Assembly: GCA_944324665.1 (NCBI GenBank) | Contig: CALUXD010000003.1 | Location: 87,510-151,509, forward strand | DNA from: Candidatus Proelusimicrobium volucris | GTDB lineage: Bacteria; Elusimicrobiota; Elusimicrobia; Elusimicrobiales; Elusimicrobiaceae | DNA: 64,000 nucleotides | Reading direction: 5' to 3' | Shown: positions 43,146-51,304 of the stretch, in pieces | Layout: every line of letters begins with the position of its first letter | Position numbering within the stretch: the first letter of the stretch is position 1 | Notes under the pieces: generated by a model | Database searches by the model: none | What the model saw: only the letters and a program-made list of their open reading frames with translations | What the model was told of the DNA's origin: nothing | Translations under genes and position numbers: made by a program

Positions 43146-43306
43146 GGCGTAATCTCCGCAGGTATCTGCCTTTTGTGATACGGCCTATCTAAAGTATTGG
43201 CGAAGTATACAGCCGCCGTAAAGGACACCGCCGTCAGGCAATATATGACGCACAATATTTTCAAAGTTTTTATCAGTACGGCTTTAAATTTTACTTCTTC
43301 AGACAT
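43133..43306 (-). CDS. 57-residue single-span membrane protein between kdsA and kdsD
   Basis: Short gene with an ATG inside the kdsA 3' end (16-base overlap) and a stop inside the kdsD start (13-base overlap), so it fills the gap exactly and is likely coupled to both. Sequence layout: a basic N-terminus (KFKAVLIKTLK), one membrane helix at about 15-36 (ILCVIYCLTAVSFTAAVYFA) and a 20-residue basic tail (TLDRPYHKRQIPAEI). No family recognised. The position within Kdo/LPS synthesis genes suggests an inner-membrane accessory protein. Confidence 0.65.
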   Translation of the reverse strand: MSEEVKFKAVLIKTLKILCVIYCLTAVSFTAAVYFANTLDRPYHKRQIPAEITPWLK

Positions 43307-44118
43307 TTCTTTACCGCTTTGTCTATGATCTTAGTTTCGTTTATCATAATGAGCGTTTCTTTCATATCCAGCGAGTTGGCGCTGTCGGAAAGAGCCTTGG
43401 GCGGATTGGGGTGCGCCTCAAAGAATATTCCCGCTATTCCCACAGCCGCCGCGCTCCTTGCCAAAGCGAAAGCCACGCTCTTATCCCCGCCCGTTCCGCA
43501 GGCCAGCGCTCCCGGCTTTTGCAAAGAATGCGTCAAATCGAAAATGACGGGGTATCCGCTTCGCTTCATAATCTCCAGCGAGCGCATATCGACAATCAAA
43601 TCCCCGTATCCAAAGCTGGCCCCGCGCTCGGTGAGCATAATCTTTTTGTTGCCAGTGCTTTCTATCTTCTTTATAATATTGCCTATGCTTGAGGGGGGAA
43701 GGAACTGCCCTTTCTTTACGTTTACCGCTTTGCCCGTATTACCGGCAGCCAGCAATAAATCCGTTTGGCGGCACAAGAAGGCCGGTATTTGCAGTATATC
43801 AGCCACTTTTGCCGCTTTTTCCGCCTGCCAAGGCTCGTGTATATCTGTTAAAACGGGCACTTTAAGCAATGCTTTGGCTTTGGCCAAAATGCGCAGGCCT
43901 TCGTCTATACCGGGGCCTCGGTAGGCGTCTATTGACGTCCTGTTGGCTTTGTCGAAAGACGCTTTTAATATAAACTTTACGCCCGCTTTGTCGGCGGTCG
44001 CTTTTATCTTTTTTGCGGCTTCGATATAGGCTTTTTCGCCCTCGATTACGCACGGCCCGCCTATATAGACCAGCGGGCCCTCGTTGGAAATTTTTATGGG
44101 ACCTATGGATATATTCAT
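43291..44118 (-). CDS. kdsA: 3-deoxy-D-manno-octulosonate 8-phosphate synthase
   Basis: 275 residues from the ATG giving MNISIGPIKI; upstream ATG (44130) and GTG (44172) starts are possible and none has a good RBS. DAHP-synthase-family barrel with LVYIGGPCVIEGE, SFDKANRTS, LTDIHEP, FLCRQTDLL and ERGASFGYGDLIVDMR. Condenses arabinose-5-phosphate with phosphoenolpyruvate to make Kdo-8-phosphate. First gene of the LPS unit running through lysA. Confidence 0.95.
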   Translation of the reverse strand: MNISIGPIKISNEGPLVYIGGPCVIEGEKAYIEAAKKIKATADKAGVKFILKASFDKANRTSIDAYRGPGIDEGLRILAKAKALLKVPVLTDIHEPWQAEKAAKVADILQIPAFLCRQTDLLLAAGNTGKAVNVKKGQFLPPSSIGNIIKKIESTGNKKIMLTERGASFGYGDLIVDMRSLEIMKRSGYPVIFDLTHSLQKPGALACGTGGDKSVAFALARSAAAVGIAGIFFEAHPNPPKALSDSANSLDMKETLIMINETKIIDKAVKKCLKK

Positions 44119-44192
44119 ACTAATTAACATATTAGCATATTTTTTATGCCGTTTTACGAGGGAACCGCCCAAGCGGAGGCAAGCCGTGAGTT

Positions 44193-45563
44193 TTAAAATT
44201 TCTTCCTGCGGAAAAAGAAGTTCTGTTTATGTTTTGCAAAGTACTTGTTCAACAGGTACGATGCCAATAATACCGACATAAAATCCGCCGCAGGCGGCGC
44301 GTAAAATACACCGTCCAGCCCGAAAAACAGCGGCAGTATCATTACCATCGGCAATAACAGCAGGACTTGCCTGGATAAACTCAATATACCAGCCTTGAGA
44401 GGTTTGTTTATCGCTTGGAAGAAGCTGGTCGCCAAAATAGGGATTGCCGTCAAAGGCAGCATTAGGTGAAATATTCTCAGCGCTTTGGCCGAAAGGGATA
44501 TCAGGTTCTGGTCGGTACTGTTGAACATTGATACTATCTGCCTTGCGAAAATCTGTATTATTATAAAACCGGTTACGCTTAAAACGGTACCCCATCTTAT
44601 AGCCATCTTTAAAGTTTGTATTGAAGTAGCGTATTTCTTCGCGCCGTAATTGTAGCCTATCAGCGGCTGAGCCCCTTGGCTGATGCCTATCATGGGCATA
44701 ATTACTATTGTGTTTACCGCTATTACTATGCCCATAGCCGATACCGCTATATTTCCGCCGTATTTGATAAGCGCGTGGTTTAGTATTATGTTAAGCGTGC
44801 CGCTGGCTATTTGGAAAATAAATTGCGCCAAACCTACTATGACGCTGTCTTTGAAAATATCAAAGCGCGCGTTAAGGTATTTCCAGGATATTTTATACGT
44901 TGCGCGTTTACCCGTGAAGAAGGCCATTATCCATATAAACGATACTATCTGCCCTATTACCACCGCCCACGCCGCGCCCTTCATACCCCAGCCGAATTTG
45001 AAAATGAACAAAGGCGCGAAAATTATGTTTATACACGCGCCGATAATCTGCGTGGCCATGGCGGTTTTCGGGTGACCGCTGGATCTTATAAAATTGTTTA
45101 ATCCCAAACCTATTATAAAAAAGAAATATCCGAAGAGTATCGGCCGCGCGTATGCCAAGGCGTAGGGCATAATTTCCGGCGTGGCGCCCATAAAAGCGAG
45201 TATTTCGTCTAAGAAAAGGTAGGATACCGTTACTTCTATTGCAGCTATTATGGCTAAATATACAAAGGCATTACATAAAATGAGTTGTGCTTCTTCTTCC
45301 CTTTTTTCGCCCAAACGTATGGAAAACAAAGCATTGCTTCCCACGCCGATAAGCATACTGAACGCTATAAAGATCAGCCCCATCGGGAATAATATGCTTA
45401 TGCCCGCTATACCCAGCGAGCCGACCTCATTGCCTATAAATATCCTGGACGCGATATTGTACAAAGCGTTCACGAACATTCCCGCTACCGCGGGTGCGGA
45501 AAATTTTACAAGCAACTGGCCAAGTTTCCGCGCTTTAAAAGGATTTTTATAAACAGTTTCCAT
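44193..45563 (-). CDS. MATE family multidrug/efflux transporter
   Basis: 456 residues, 12 membrane helices in two MatE halves. Typical stretches are LVKFSAPAVAGMFVNALYN at the start, GNEVGSLGIAGISILFP, and the mirrored MIGISQGAQPLIGYNYGAKKY in the second half. The DinF/NorM-like antiporter family exports drugs or lipids with Na+ or H+. The gap to kdsA is 74 bases without a terminator, so read-through is possible. Confidence 0.93.
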   Translation of the reverse strand: METVYKNPFKARKLGQLLVKFSAPAVAGMFVNALYNIASRIFIGNEVGSLGIAGISILFPMGLIFIAFSMLIGVGSNALFSIRLGEKREEEAQLILCNAFVYLAIIAAIEVTVSYLFLDEILAFMGATPEIMPYALAYARPILFGYFFFIIGLGLNNFIRSSGHPKTAMATQIIGACINIIFAPLFIFKFGWGMKGAAWAVVIGQIVSFIWIMAFFTGKRATYKISWKYLNARFDIFKDSVIVGLAQFIFQIASGTLNIILNHALIKYGGNIAVSAMGIVIAVNTIVIMPMIGISQGAQPLIGYNYGAKKYATSIQTLKMAIRWGTVLSVTGFIIIQIFARQIVSMFNSTDQNLISLSAKALRIFHLMLPLTAIPILATSFFQAINKPLKAGILSLSRQVLLLLPMVMILPLFFGLDGVFYAPPAADFMSVLLASYLLNKYFAKHKQNFFFRRKKF

Positions 45564-45634
45564 TTATATATATTTTATCAAATTGCAAAGATAAAGTTTT
45601 TGCGCCTATCCTCTTATCGCGCGGAAGGAGCAAA

Positions 45635-45667
45635 TAAAAAACCTCGGCTCTGAAGCCGAGGTTTTAA
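45635..45667 (-). terminator. Terminator of the DUF885-like gene
   Basis: Perfect 10-bp stem AACCTCGGCT/AGCCGAGGTT (45640-45649 with 45654-45663), tetraloop, and a T run on the minus strand (45635-45640). Confidence 0.88.
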
Positions 45668-45687
45668 AATAAGTAAGGTCCGGCAGA

Positions 45688-47514
45688 TTAGAAATAGGTC
45701 ATATTAAAAAAGCTTTCTACTTTTTTTGTTTCCATTTCTTTTGCCATAGCCTCGTCCAGAACAGTAACTGGCACGCGCCCTATCGAGAGCAATTTCCCGT
45801 GATAGTCGGCAAGAGAAAGCTCCTTGCCGATTTTCTTGGAGTATTTGCTCTTTAAAGCGTCAAATTCCTGCGCGCCTATTACGTATGCTACGGCGTTCAA
45901 AGGATTAAGCGCCAAATAATCTATATTTGCTTCCGCCTCTTCCTTTTTAAAGCCGTTTTCCACCAAGTAATCTACGGTTTGGGTATAATTGGCGGCCATG
46001 GTCTGCATATTGTATTCCGCAACCGCAAGCAGGGCTTTGGTGTAATTGAACCAGGCCAAATTCATCTTATCTTCCTGAGAAGAAAAATAATCCGTAGTGC
46101 CGGCAAGATTGAGGGCATATTTCACCCAACCGTTGATGAAGAACGGGTCGTTGGAAAGTTTCCTGAGCACGCGGCCCTCTTCCGTAGAGATGGAATACAT
46201 AAGGTTCTTGCCCGGGGTGATATATTCCAGTACGTCCATCTTAATTCTGCCATAGTTAAAGCGGGAGGCCAACAAATCCTTGTCCTCGGCTTTAGGCATG
46301 GTTATAAGAATATCGCCCATCTGCTTGTTGAGCAGCGGGAACGGCGGCAGATAAGAAATAGGCGTAAGTTTGTTTGCCAAGTACTTAGGCGCGGGAGCTA
46401 TTACCACTTGCAAAGCGCCTGCCGGGAACATCTTTTTATCCGCGAAGAATACCGTCGCTTTCTTAAATGTGTCGGCATAAGAATCAAGCAATTTCTTCGT
46501 TCCCGGATTGGAGGTATAAGTGGAAATAGCTTTATAATAATCCTGCGGGAAGATGGTTATCAAGCCTTTTTTGTCTGTTCTGTCCGCTTTTTCCTCTTCG
46601 GTCAAAGTTGGTTCGACGACGGGTGTAATGGATCTGATAAGTTCCTTTTTGCTGGTTTCCAGTTCTTTGTCCAGCGCTTTCTTTAACTTGGAAAAAGCCA
46701 TTTCCTGCTGATATACGTCGTTAAAGAGTTTTTCGTAATTTTCCTCGCCGAGCCTGAAGTCAACATATTCCTTTTTGAGCATTATCTCTTTTAGGAAGTC
46801 GGCGTAATTCTTAAGGGCTGTTTGCGCCGCGGCACAGGCTTTTTTTGCCTGGTCTCTGTTGTACTCGTCGGAGCTGATTTTCATCAGCATAAAGTTAACA
46901 TTATTAAAAGAAGAGTATGCAAGCTGCGCTTTTTCTATGGCGAGCCTCAAGAATAAATCAGGCGGATTGTCTATATTAAGTTTGCCTTGCTCCAATATTT
47001 GCGGCAGGGTTTGAACTCTTTTTAAAGCGTCGCGCTGCCTATCGGCCGCGGAGGCGTAATTTTTAAGCAATATATCGTAAATTGCATCTACGGCCTGAAG
47101 GTACCAAAGCGGATTTTTTGAAAGTTCGCTTTCATTATCTATGGCGAAGAGTTTTTCTCCGATAAGTTCCTTGAGAATATAATAATCTACCTTTGTATAA
47201 GGCGAAAGCGTTTTCGGATTTATTTTATCCAAGGCGTCCTGCAAGGAAAGCAGGGTTTGCTTCCTGGCCACTTGGGCTTGGACGTCCCTTTCCTGTAAAT
47301 CAGAATGATAGCCCAAAGTTCCCGCGCGCGTAGCTTCTTCCTGATACATTGAACTTAAAATGGCGACATATTTATCGCCCAACTCCAACACTTTGTGGTC
47401 CATCATCAAAATGTCGGTGTCGGTATCCCCTGAGTAGCTTTTCGCCTGCGCTTGCGACGTTAAAACCCCTGCGCCGAGCAGAAAAGCGACTGCCGTCAAT
47501 ATTAGTTTTTTCAT
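45688..47514 (-). CDS. Secreted DUF885-like protein with degenerate metal site
   Basis: 608 residues. Signal peptide (ILTAVAFLLGAGVLTSQAQA). The chain follows the DUF885 (PF05960) pattern to the C-terminus, including the final AVAYVIGAQEFDALKSKYS and LADYHGKLLSIGRVPVTVL that parallel the family's ALAYxIG and FHDAVLSxGxxPLxVL. Where active members have HEAxPGH, this protein has LEYITPGK (429-436): both His are lost. The family's EGW is NGW. Probably a non-catalytic periplasmic homologue. Strong RBS AAGGAGAAG and promoter 47532-47560. Confidence 0.75.
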   Translation of the reverse strand: MKKLILTAVAFLLGAGVLTSQAQAKSYSGDTDTDILMMDHKVLELGDKYVAILSSMYQEEATRAGTLGYHSDLQERDVQAQVARKQTLLSLQDALDKINPKTLSPYTKVDYYILKELIGEKLFAIDNESELSKNPLWYLQAVDAIYDILLKNYASAADRQRDALKRVQTLPQILEQGKLNIDNPPDLFLRLAIEKAQLAYSSFNNVNFMLMKISSDEYNRDQAKKACAAAQTALKNYADFLKEIMLKKEYVDFRLGEENYEKLFNDVYQQEMAFSKLKKALDKELETSKKELIRSITPVVEPTLTEEEKADRTDKKGLITIFPQDYYKAISTYTSNPGTKKLLDSYADTFKKATVFFADKKMFPAGALQVVIAPAPKYLANKLTPISYLPPFPLLNKQMGDILITMPKAEDKDLLASRFNYGRIKMDVLEYITPGKNLMYSISTEEGRVLRKLSNDPFFINGWVKYALNLAGTTDYFSSQEDKMNLAWFNYTKALLAVAEYNMQTMAANYTQTVDYLVENGFKKEEAEANIDYLALNPLNAVAYVIGAQEFDALKSKYSKKIGKELSLADYHGKLLSIGRVPVTVLDEAMAKEMETKKVESFFNMTYF

Positions 47515-47531
47515 TTAATAATCTTCTCCTT

Positions 47532-47560
47532 TATATAGAGTCAAAAATAAAAGTCATCAA
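47532..47560 (-). promoter_or_regulatory. Promoter of the DUF885-like gene
   Basis: Minus strand: TTGATG (47555-47560), 17-base spacer, TATATA (47532-47537). The AAGGAG ribosome site follows almost at once, so the 5' UTR is short. Confidence 0.55.
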
Positions 47561-47651
47561 TAAAGATACTGCTATTGTATCACTTTTTTGGTATAATTTG
47601 TATATAGATTACCGAAACGGTTTTTTCAACCGTAAGAGATTGACAAAATAT

Positions 47652-47680
47652 TTGCAGGCTTTAAAAATATTTGTTATAAT
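47652..47680 (+). promoter_or_regulatory. Promoter of tRNA-Lys/tRNA-Leu/tig
   Basis: TTGCAG (47652-47657), 17-base spacer, TATAAT (47675-47680) with TG at -15 (extended -10). It ends 15 bases before tRNA-Lys. A TTGACA at 47640 is too far away to be its -35. Confidence 0.75.
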
Positions 47681-47695
47681 TTCTTCATAAGGGAA

Positions 47696-47768
47696 GGGCC
47701 ATTAGCTCAGTTGGTAGAGCAGACGCCTCTTAAGCGTAAGGTCACAAGTTCGAGCCTTGTATGGCCCA
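47696..47768 (+). tRNA. tRNA-Lys(CTT)
   Basis: 73 nt cloverleaf. Acceptor GGGCCAT/ATGGCCC with discriminator A, D arm GCTC/GAGC, anticodon loop CTCTTAA (anticodon CTT), T arm ACAAG/CTTGT. The first anticodon-stem pair (27-43) is a G-A mismatch. CCA is not encoded. Confidence 0.93.
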
Positions 47769-47795
47769 CTTCATTTTTAAATCAGTTAATACCAT

Positions 47796-47876
47796 GGACG
47801 GATGGCGGAATTGGCAGACGCGTACGGCTTAGGACCGTATGGATTTTCCGTGAGGGTTCAAGTCCCTCTCCGTCCA
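47796..47876 (+). tRNA. tRNA-Leu(TAG)
   Basis: 81 nt class II tRNA. Acceptor GGACGGA/TCCGTCC, anticodon stem TACGG/CCGTA with loop CTTAGGA (anticodon TAG), a short variable arm, T arm GAGGG/CCCTC. CCA is not encoded. The trigger factor ATG is only 25 bases further on. Confidence 0.93.
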
Positions 47877-47900
47877 TAGTTTTTTTATATAGGAGAAATT

Positions 47901-49181
47901 ATGTCCAGTTTTGCTGTAGCGCAGGATAATGAAGTCAATACGAAAGAAATTTCAAAAAAAGGTTGTACTGTAAATTTGGAAGTTACGGCGCAAGCCAGTT
48001 TGGTAAACAAATGTTTTCACAACGCATTGCTGCAAGTCCAGGCAAAAGCCCAGATGCAGGGTTTTAGGGCCGGCAAAGTACCTTTGGATATAGTAAAGAA
48101 AAATTTTACCGCCCATATTATGGAACGCGCGGCGGATTTGGTCATCAGGAACGCTTCGGCCAAGGCTTTGGAGCAGAGCGCTCTTAAGGCTGTAATGGCG
48201 CCGGCGATAACTAAGGTGGATTTTACTTCTTTGGCGGAGAATAAACCTTTTTCCTTTGAGATGAGCGTCGACGTCGCGCCTGAATTTAAAGTAAAGGGAT
48301 ATAAGGGTATAGAGGTAACCAAGAAATCCGAGACCGTCAGCGAAGAAGACGTTAACAAACATTTGGACGAAGTATTGGAACATAACTCCAGCTTGGAAAC
48401 CGAAGGCGAAGGCGCGGCTGTAAGCGACAGCAGCTATGTCGTGGTAAAATACAGCGGCAGCAAAGACGGCAAAGCCGAGGCTAAGTATTCCAGCGACGGG
48501 GAACTTGTTGATATGTCCGCCCCTCAGACGGTAGCCGGCCTGGCCGACGCGATTAAAGGCGCCAAAAAGGGCGAGAGCAGAACTTTTGACGCTAAAGTCG
48601 ACGAAGATACAATCAATTTTACCGTACAGGTAGAAGAGATAAAAAAGAAAATAAAACCCGAACTTAACGACGCTTTCGCGAAAGATATGGGTTTTGACAA
48701 TGTCGAAAAACTTAAAGAGACGGTAAAAACCTCCATGGAGCGCGAAGCCAAAAGCGCGAGCGAACGCGACGTGGTAAAACAAATAGAAGATGCTTTGGTA
48801 AAAGAGAACGATTTTGATTTGCCCTCCGGTTTGGTGGAATATTATACGCAGATATCCGTGGGAAATTTCATCAACAGAATGTTCGGCGGTAAGACGCCCG
48901 ATCTTACGGAAGACAACAGGAAGGCCTTTGCCGAGAGAATGCGCCCCGGCGTGGAAAGGGATTTGAGGATAGGCTATATCGTACACGCCATAGCGGAAGC
49001 GGAAAAACTTGAAGCTACGGAAGAGGATTGGAAGGCCGAACTTGATAAGGCATTGGCTTCTCAGCCCAAAGAGGAAAGCGGCATAAAGAAGTTCTTTAAC
49101 GATCGCAAGGACGAAGTAATGGCGACGATAAACGAACGCAAAGTGTTCGATTTCCTTAAGAGCAACGCCAAGATAAAATAA
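47901..49181 (+). CDS. tig: Trigger factor
   Basis: 426 residues. The N-terminal ribosome-binding domain contains GFRAGKVP, the signature loop that contacts L23. A PPIase-like (FKBP) middle domain follows at about 160-250 (DSSYVVVKYSG... FTVQVEEIKKK), and the C-terminal helical arms contain INDAFAKDMGF-type LNDAFAKDMGF. Ribosome-associated chaperone for nascent chains. Good RBS (ATAGGAG). It has no promoter of its own between tRNA-Leu and the ATG, so it appears co-transcribed with the two tRNAs. Confidence 0.93.
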   Translation: MSSFAVAQDNEVNTKEISKKGCTVNLEVTAQASLVNKCFHNALLQVQAKAQMQGFRAGKVPLDIVKKNFTAHIMERAADLVIRNASAKALEQSALKAVMAPAITKVDFTSLAENKPFSFEMSVDVAPEFKVKGYKGIEVTKKSETVSEEDVNKHLDEVLEHNSSLETEGEGAAVSDSSYVVVKYSGSKDGKAEAKYSSDGELVDMSAPQTVAGLADAIKGAKKGESRTFDAKVDEDTINFTVQVEEIKKKIKPELNDAFAKDMGFDNVEKLKETVKTSMEREAKSASERDVVKQIEDALVKENDFDLPSGLVEYYTQISVGNFINRMFGGKTPDLTEDNRKAFAERMRPGVERDLRIGYIVHAIAEAEKLEATEEDWKAELDKALASQPKEESGIKKFFNDRKDEVMATINERKVFDFLKSNAKIK

Positions 49182-49200
49182 ATATAGGCGCAATTTGATA

Positions 49201-49231
49201 AAGCGGGGCGGTTTATCCGTCCCGCTTTTTT
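49201..49231 (+). terminator. Terminator of tig
   Basis: 11-bp stem AAGCGGGGCGG/CCGTCCCGCTT with one G-T pair, loop TTTAT, then TTTTT. Confidence 0.88.
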
Positions 49232-49233
49232 GT

Positions 49234-49262
49234 TTGACGGCCTGATTTACGGGGAATATTTT
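49234..49262 (+). promoter_or_regulatory. Promoter of rbfA-nrnA-truB-ribF
   Basis: TTGACG (49234-49239), 17-base spacer, TATTTT (49257-49262). A TATAAT three bases downstream is an alternative -10 with a longer spacer. It starts immediately behind the tig terminator. Confidence 0.55.
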
Positions 49263-49291
49263 ATAATGTTTTAATTTGGTAAAATATATAT

Positions 49292-49651
49292 ATGATAGAA
49301 AGAACCAAAAGATTGGAAACTCTGTTTCTGGAAGAAATCAATACCATAATCAGCCGTATGATAGCCAGCGGCAGCTTCAGCGGGTTTATTACCGTTACGG
49401 GCGTAAGAATATCCAAGGACTTATCTACGGCGAAAGTGTTTTATTCCGTTTTCGGCAGTGACGAGGACAAAAAGAGGGCGGCGCATAACCTTTCCGCGCT
49501 TAGGGGGGAAATAGGCTCTTTGTTAAGAAAGAGGATCCACATTAAAAGAATACCGTCTTTCTCTTTTGAAATTGACGATACTCCCGAGCGTGCCTCCAGA
49601 GTAGAAAAAATATTTTCCAAGATAGAAAAGGACCATGAGCAAGCAAGTTAA
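49292..49651 (+). CDS. rbfA: Ribosome-binding factor A
   Basis: 119 residues with the KH-like RbfA fold: RLETLFLEEINTIISR at the start, FITVTGVRISKDLSTAKVFYSV and LRKRIHIKRIPSFSFEID. Needed for late 16S rRNA 5'-end maturation. Its 3' end overlaps nrnA by 17 bases, and nrnA-truB-ribF follow, the conserved rbfA-DHH-truB-ribF order. Confidence 0.93.
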   Translation: MIERTKRLETLFLEEINTIISRMIASGSFSGFITVTGVRISKDLSTAKVFYSVFGSDEDKKRAAHNLSALRGEIGSLLRKRIHIKRIPSFSFEIDDTPERASRVEKIFSKIEKDHEQAS

Positions 49652-50624
49652 CCCCGCGTTTAAAGCCATAGCCAAAGCCATAGCCAAAGGACGTAAGTTT
49701 TTTGTTGCGGGCCATCAAAACCCCGACGGCGACAGCTTGGGCTCGACCTTGGCCGTATGCAGTTTTTTAAGACGTCAGGGCAAAGAAGTTTACCCTTTCA
49801 GCAATGACAGGCCTGGCGACGATTTGTTTTTTATGCCCGGTCTTGACCGCATAAATTTTTCCGTCTTGCCCGATGAGTTTGATTTCGATACAATGATCCT
49901 TCTTGAATGTTCTGACAAAAAACGCGGCGGCAATTTGGACCCGTTGTTTGACAGCGTGAAAACCGTTATAAACATCGATCATCACATTACCGGCGAAAAT
50001 TACGGGACTATAAATTATATCAACGCTCAAGCTTCCTCCACGGCTGAGATAATAACCCAGCTTTTTGAATATATGAAGGCCGAAATAACACCCGAGGAAG
50101 CCACCTGCCTCTATACGGGCCTGGTGACTGATACGGGGCGGTTTCTTCATTCCAATACTACGGCCGAAAGTATGAGGGTGGGTGCGGTGCTTTTGTCGCG
50201 CGGCGCAGATATACAGAAAATAAATACGGTAATATATAACACCAAACCATATAAAGAACTAAAACTTTTGGGCCGCGCGTTGGAAAAACTCAACCTGTTA
50301 AACGGTAATACTTTGGCGGAAATCACTTTGACTTCCAAAGATTTTGATTTACTGGGCGTAGATCCGCGCCATACTCAGGGGATAGTAAGCCAGCCGATAA
50401 TGATACCCTCGGTGGAAGTATCGCTATTGTTGAGGGAAGAGCCCGGCAGAATAGCGGTAAATCTCCGCTCCAAGGGAAGAGTGGACGTCAGCAAGGTCGC
50501 GGTACTTTTCGGCGGCGGCGGCCACGCTAGAGCGGCGGGTTTTAAAGTTGAAGGCGCGAAACTCGACGAGATAAAAAACCGTCTTATATCTTCCGTAACC
50601 AAGGAAATATCAAAACTGCAATGA
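49635..50624 (+). CDS. nrnA: DHH-family nanoRNase / pAp phosphatase (NrnA)
   Basis: 329 residues. DHH domain with GHQNPDGDSLGS (His27, Asp31, Asp33) and the DHH triad itself (115-117), TDTGRFLHSNTT, then a DHHA1 domain ending in FGGGGHARAAGF, the substrate-binding glycine loop. Mn-dependent degradation of short oligoribonucleotides and pAp. ATGA overlap with truB. Confidence 0.92.
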   Translation: MSKQVNPAFKAIAKAIAKGRKFFVAGHQNPDGDSLGSTLAVCSFLRRQGKEVYPFSNDRPGDDLFFMPGLDRINFSVLPDEFDFDTMILLECSDKKRGGNLDPLFDSVKTVINIDHHITGENYGTINYINAQASSTAEIITQLFEYMKAEITPEEATCLYTGLVTDTGRFLHSNTTAESMRVGAVLLSRGADIQKINTVIYNTKPYKELKLLGRALEKLNLLNGNTLAEITLTSKDFDLLGVDPRHTQGIVSQPIMIPSVEVSLLLREEPGRIAVNLRSKGRVDVSKVAVLFGGGGHARAAGFKVEGAKLDEIKNRLISSVTKEISKLQ

Positions 50625-51304
50625 GCGTAGAGAGCGCGATACTTCTTGTGGACAAAGCCCCGGGCTGGACTTCCCATGACGTCATAGCCTATACGCGCGG
50701 CGTGCTTAAAATAAAGAAAGTCGGACACAGCGGCACTCTGGACCCTATGGCCAGCGGGCTTCTTATTTTATTGCTCGGCAAAGCCACAAAAATGCAAAGC
50801 GAATATTTGGGCCTTCCCAAAAGATATGCGGGGCAAATTACGCTTGGAGCGGAAACCGACACTTGGGACGCGGAAGGCAAAACCGTAAAGACCGCGCCTG
50901 TTCCGCCTTTCGGCAGAGAAGATCTTGAGAAAGTTTTAAAGGAATTGACGGGTAAAATAAAGCAGCCGATACCGTTTTACAGTGCCAAAAAAGTCAACGG
51001 CCAAGCCATGTACAAAAAAGCGCGCATGGGCGAAAATATAGAGCGCGAAAACGAAATCGAAATTTACTCTTGGGACAAAGTCGCCCTAGACGGCAATAAG
51101 ATAGAATTTGAAGTTTCCTGTTCAAGCGGCACATATATCCGTTCTTTGGCGGTTATGATCGCGCGGAAGTTGGGAACGCTCGGGCATTTGAGCAAACTGA
51201 GAAGGATTAGCATCGGGGAATTTGACGTTAAGGACGCTTTAAGCATAGAGAAAATAAAAACAATGCGGGCAGAGGAAATAGAAAAGTGGTTAAGAATTTT
51301 ATAG
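50621..51304 (+). CDS. truB: tRNA pseudouridine-55 synthase
   Basis: 227 residues. Catalytic Asp41 in KVGHSGTLDPMASGLL, preceded by LLVDKAPGWTSHD and followed by KRYAGQITLGAETDTWDAEG and GTYIRSLA. Short form of TruB without a long C-terminal PUA extension (about 300 aa in E. coli). It modifies U55 of tRNA. Overlaps ribF by 19 bases. Confidence 0.94.
   Translation: MSVESAILLVDKAPGWTSHDVIAYTRGVLKIKKVGHSGTLDPMASGLLILLLGKATKMQSEYLGLPKRYAGQITLGAETDTWDAEGKTVKTAPVPPFGREDLEKVLKELTGKIKQPIPFYSAKKVNGQAMYKKARMGENIERENEIEIYSWDKVALDGNKIEFEVSCSSGTYIRSLAVMIARKLGTLGHLSKLRRISIGEFDVKDALSIEKIKTMRAEEIEKWLRIL

Noticed and set aside
45979..46686. 235-codon open frame antisense to the DUF885-like gene
   Set aside because: Shadow of a strong coding frame on the other strand; no signal peptide, domain or RBS.
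47952..49193. 413-codon open frame antisense to trigger factor
   Set aside because: It covers tig in the complementary frame, has no ribosome site or family similarity, and its composition (Phe/Tyr/Arg-rich) is that of an antisense shadow.
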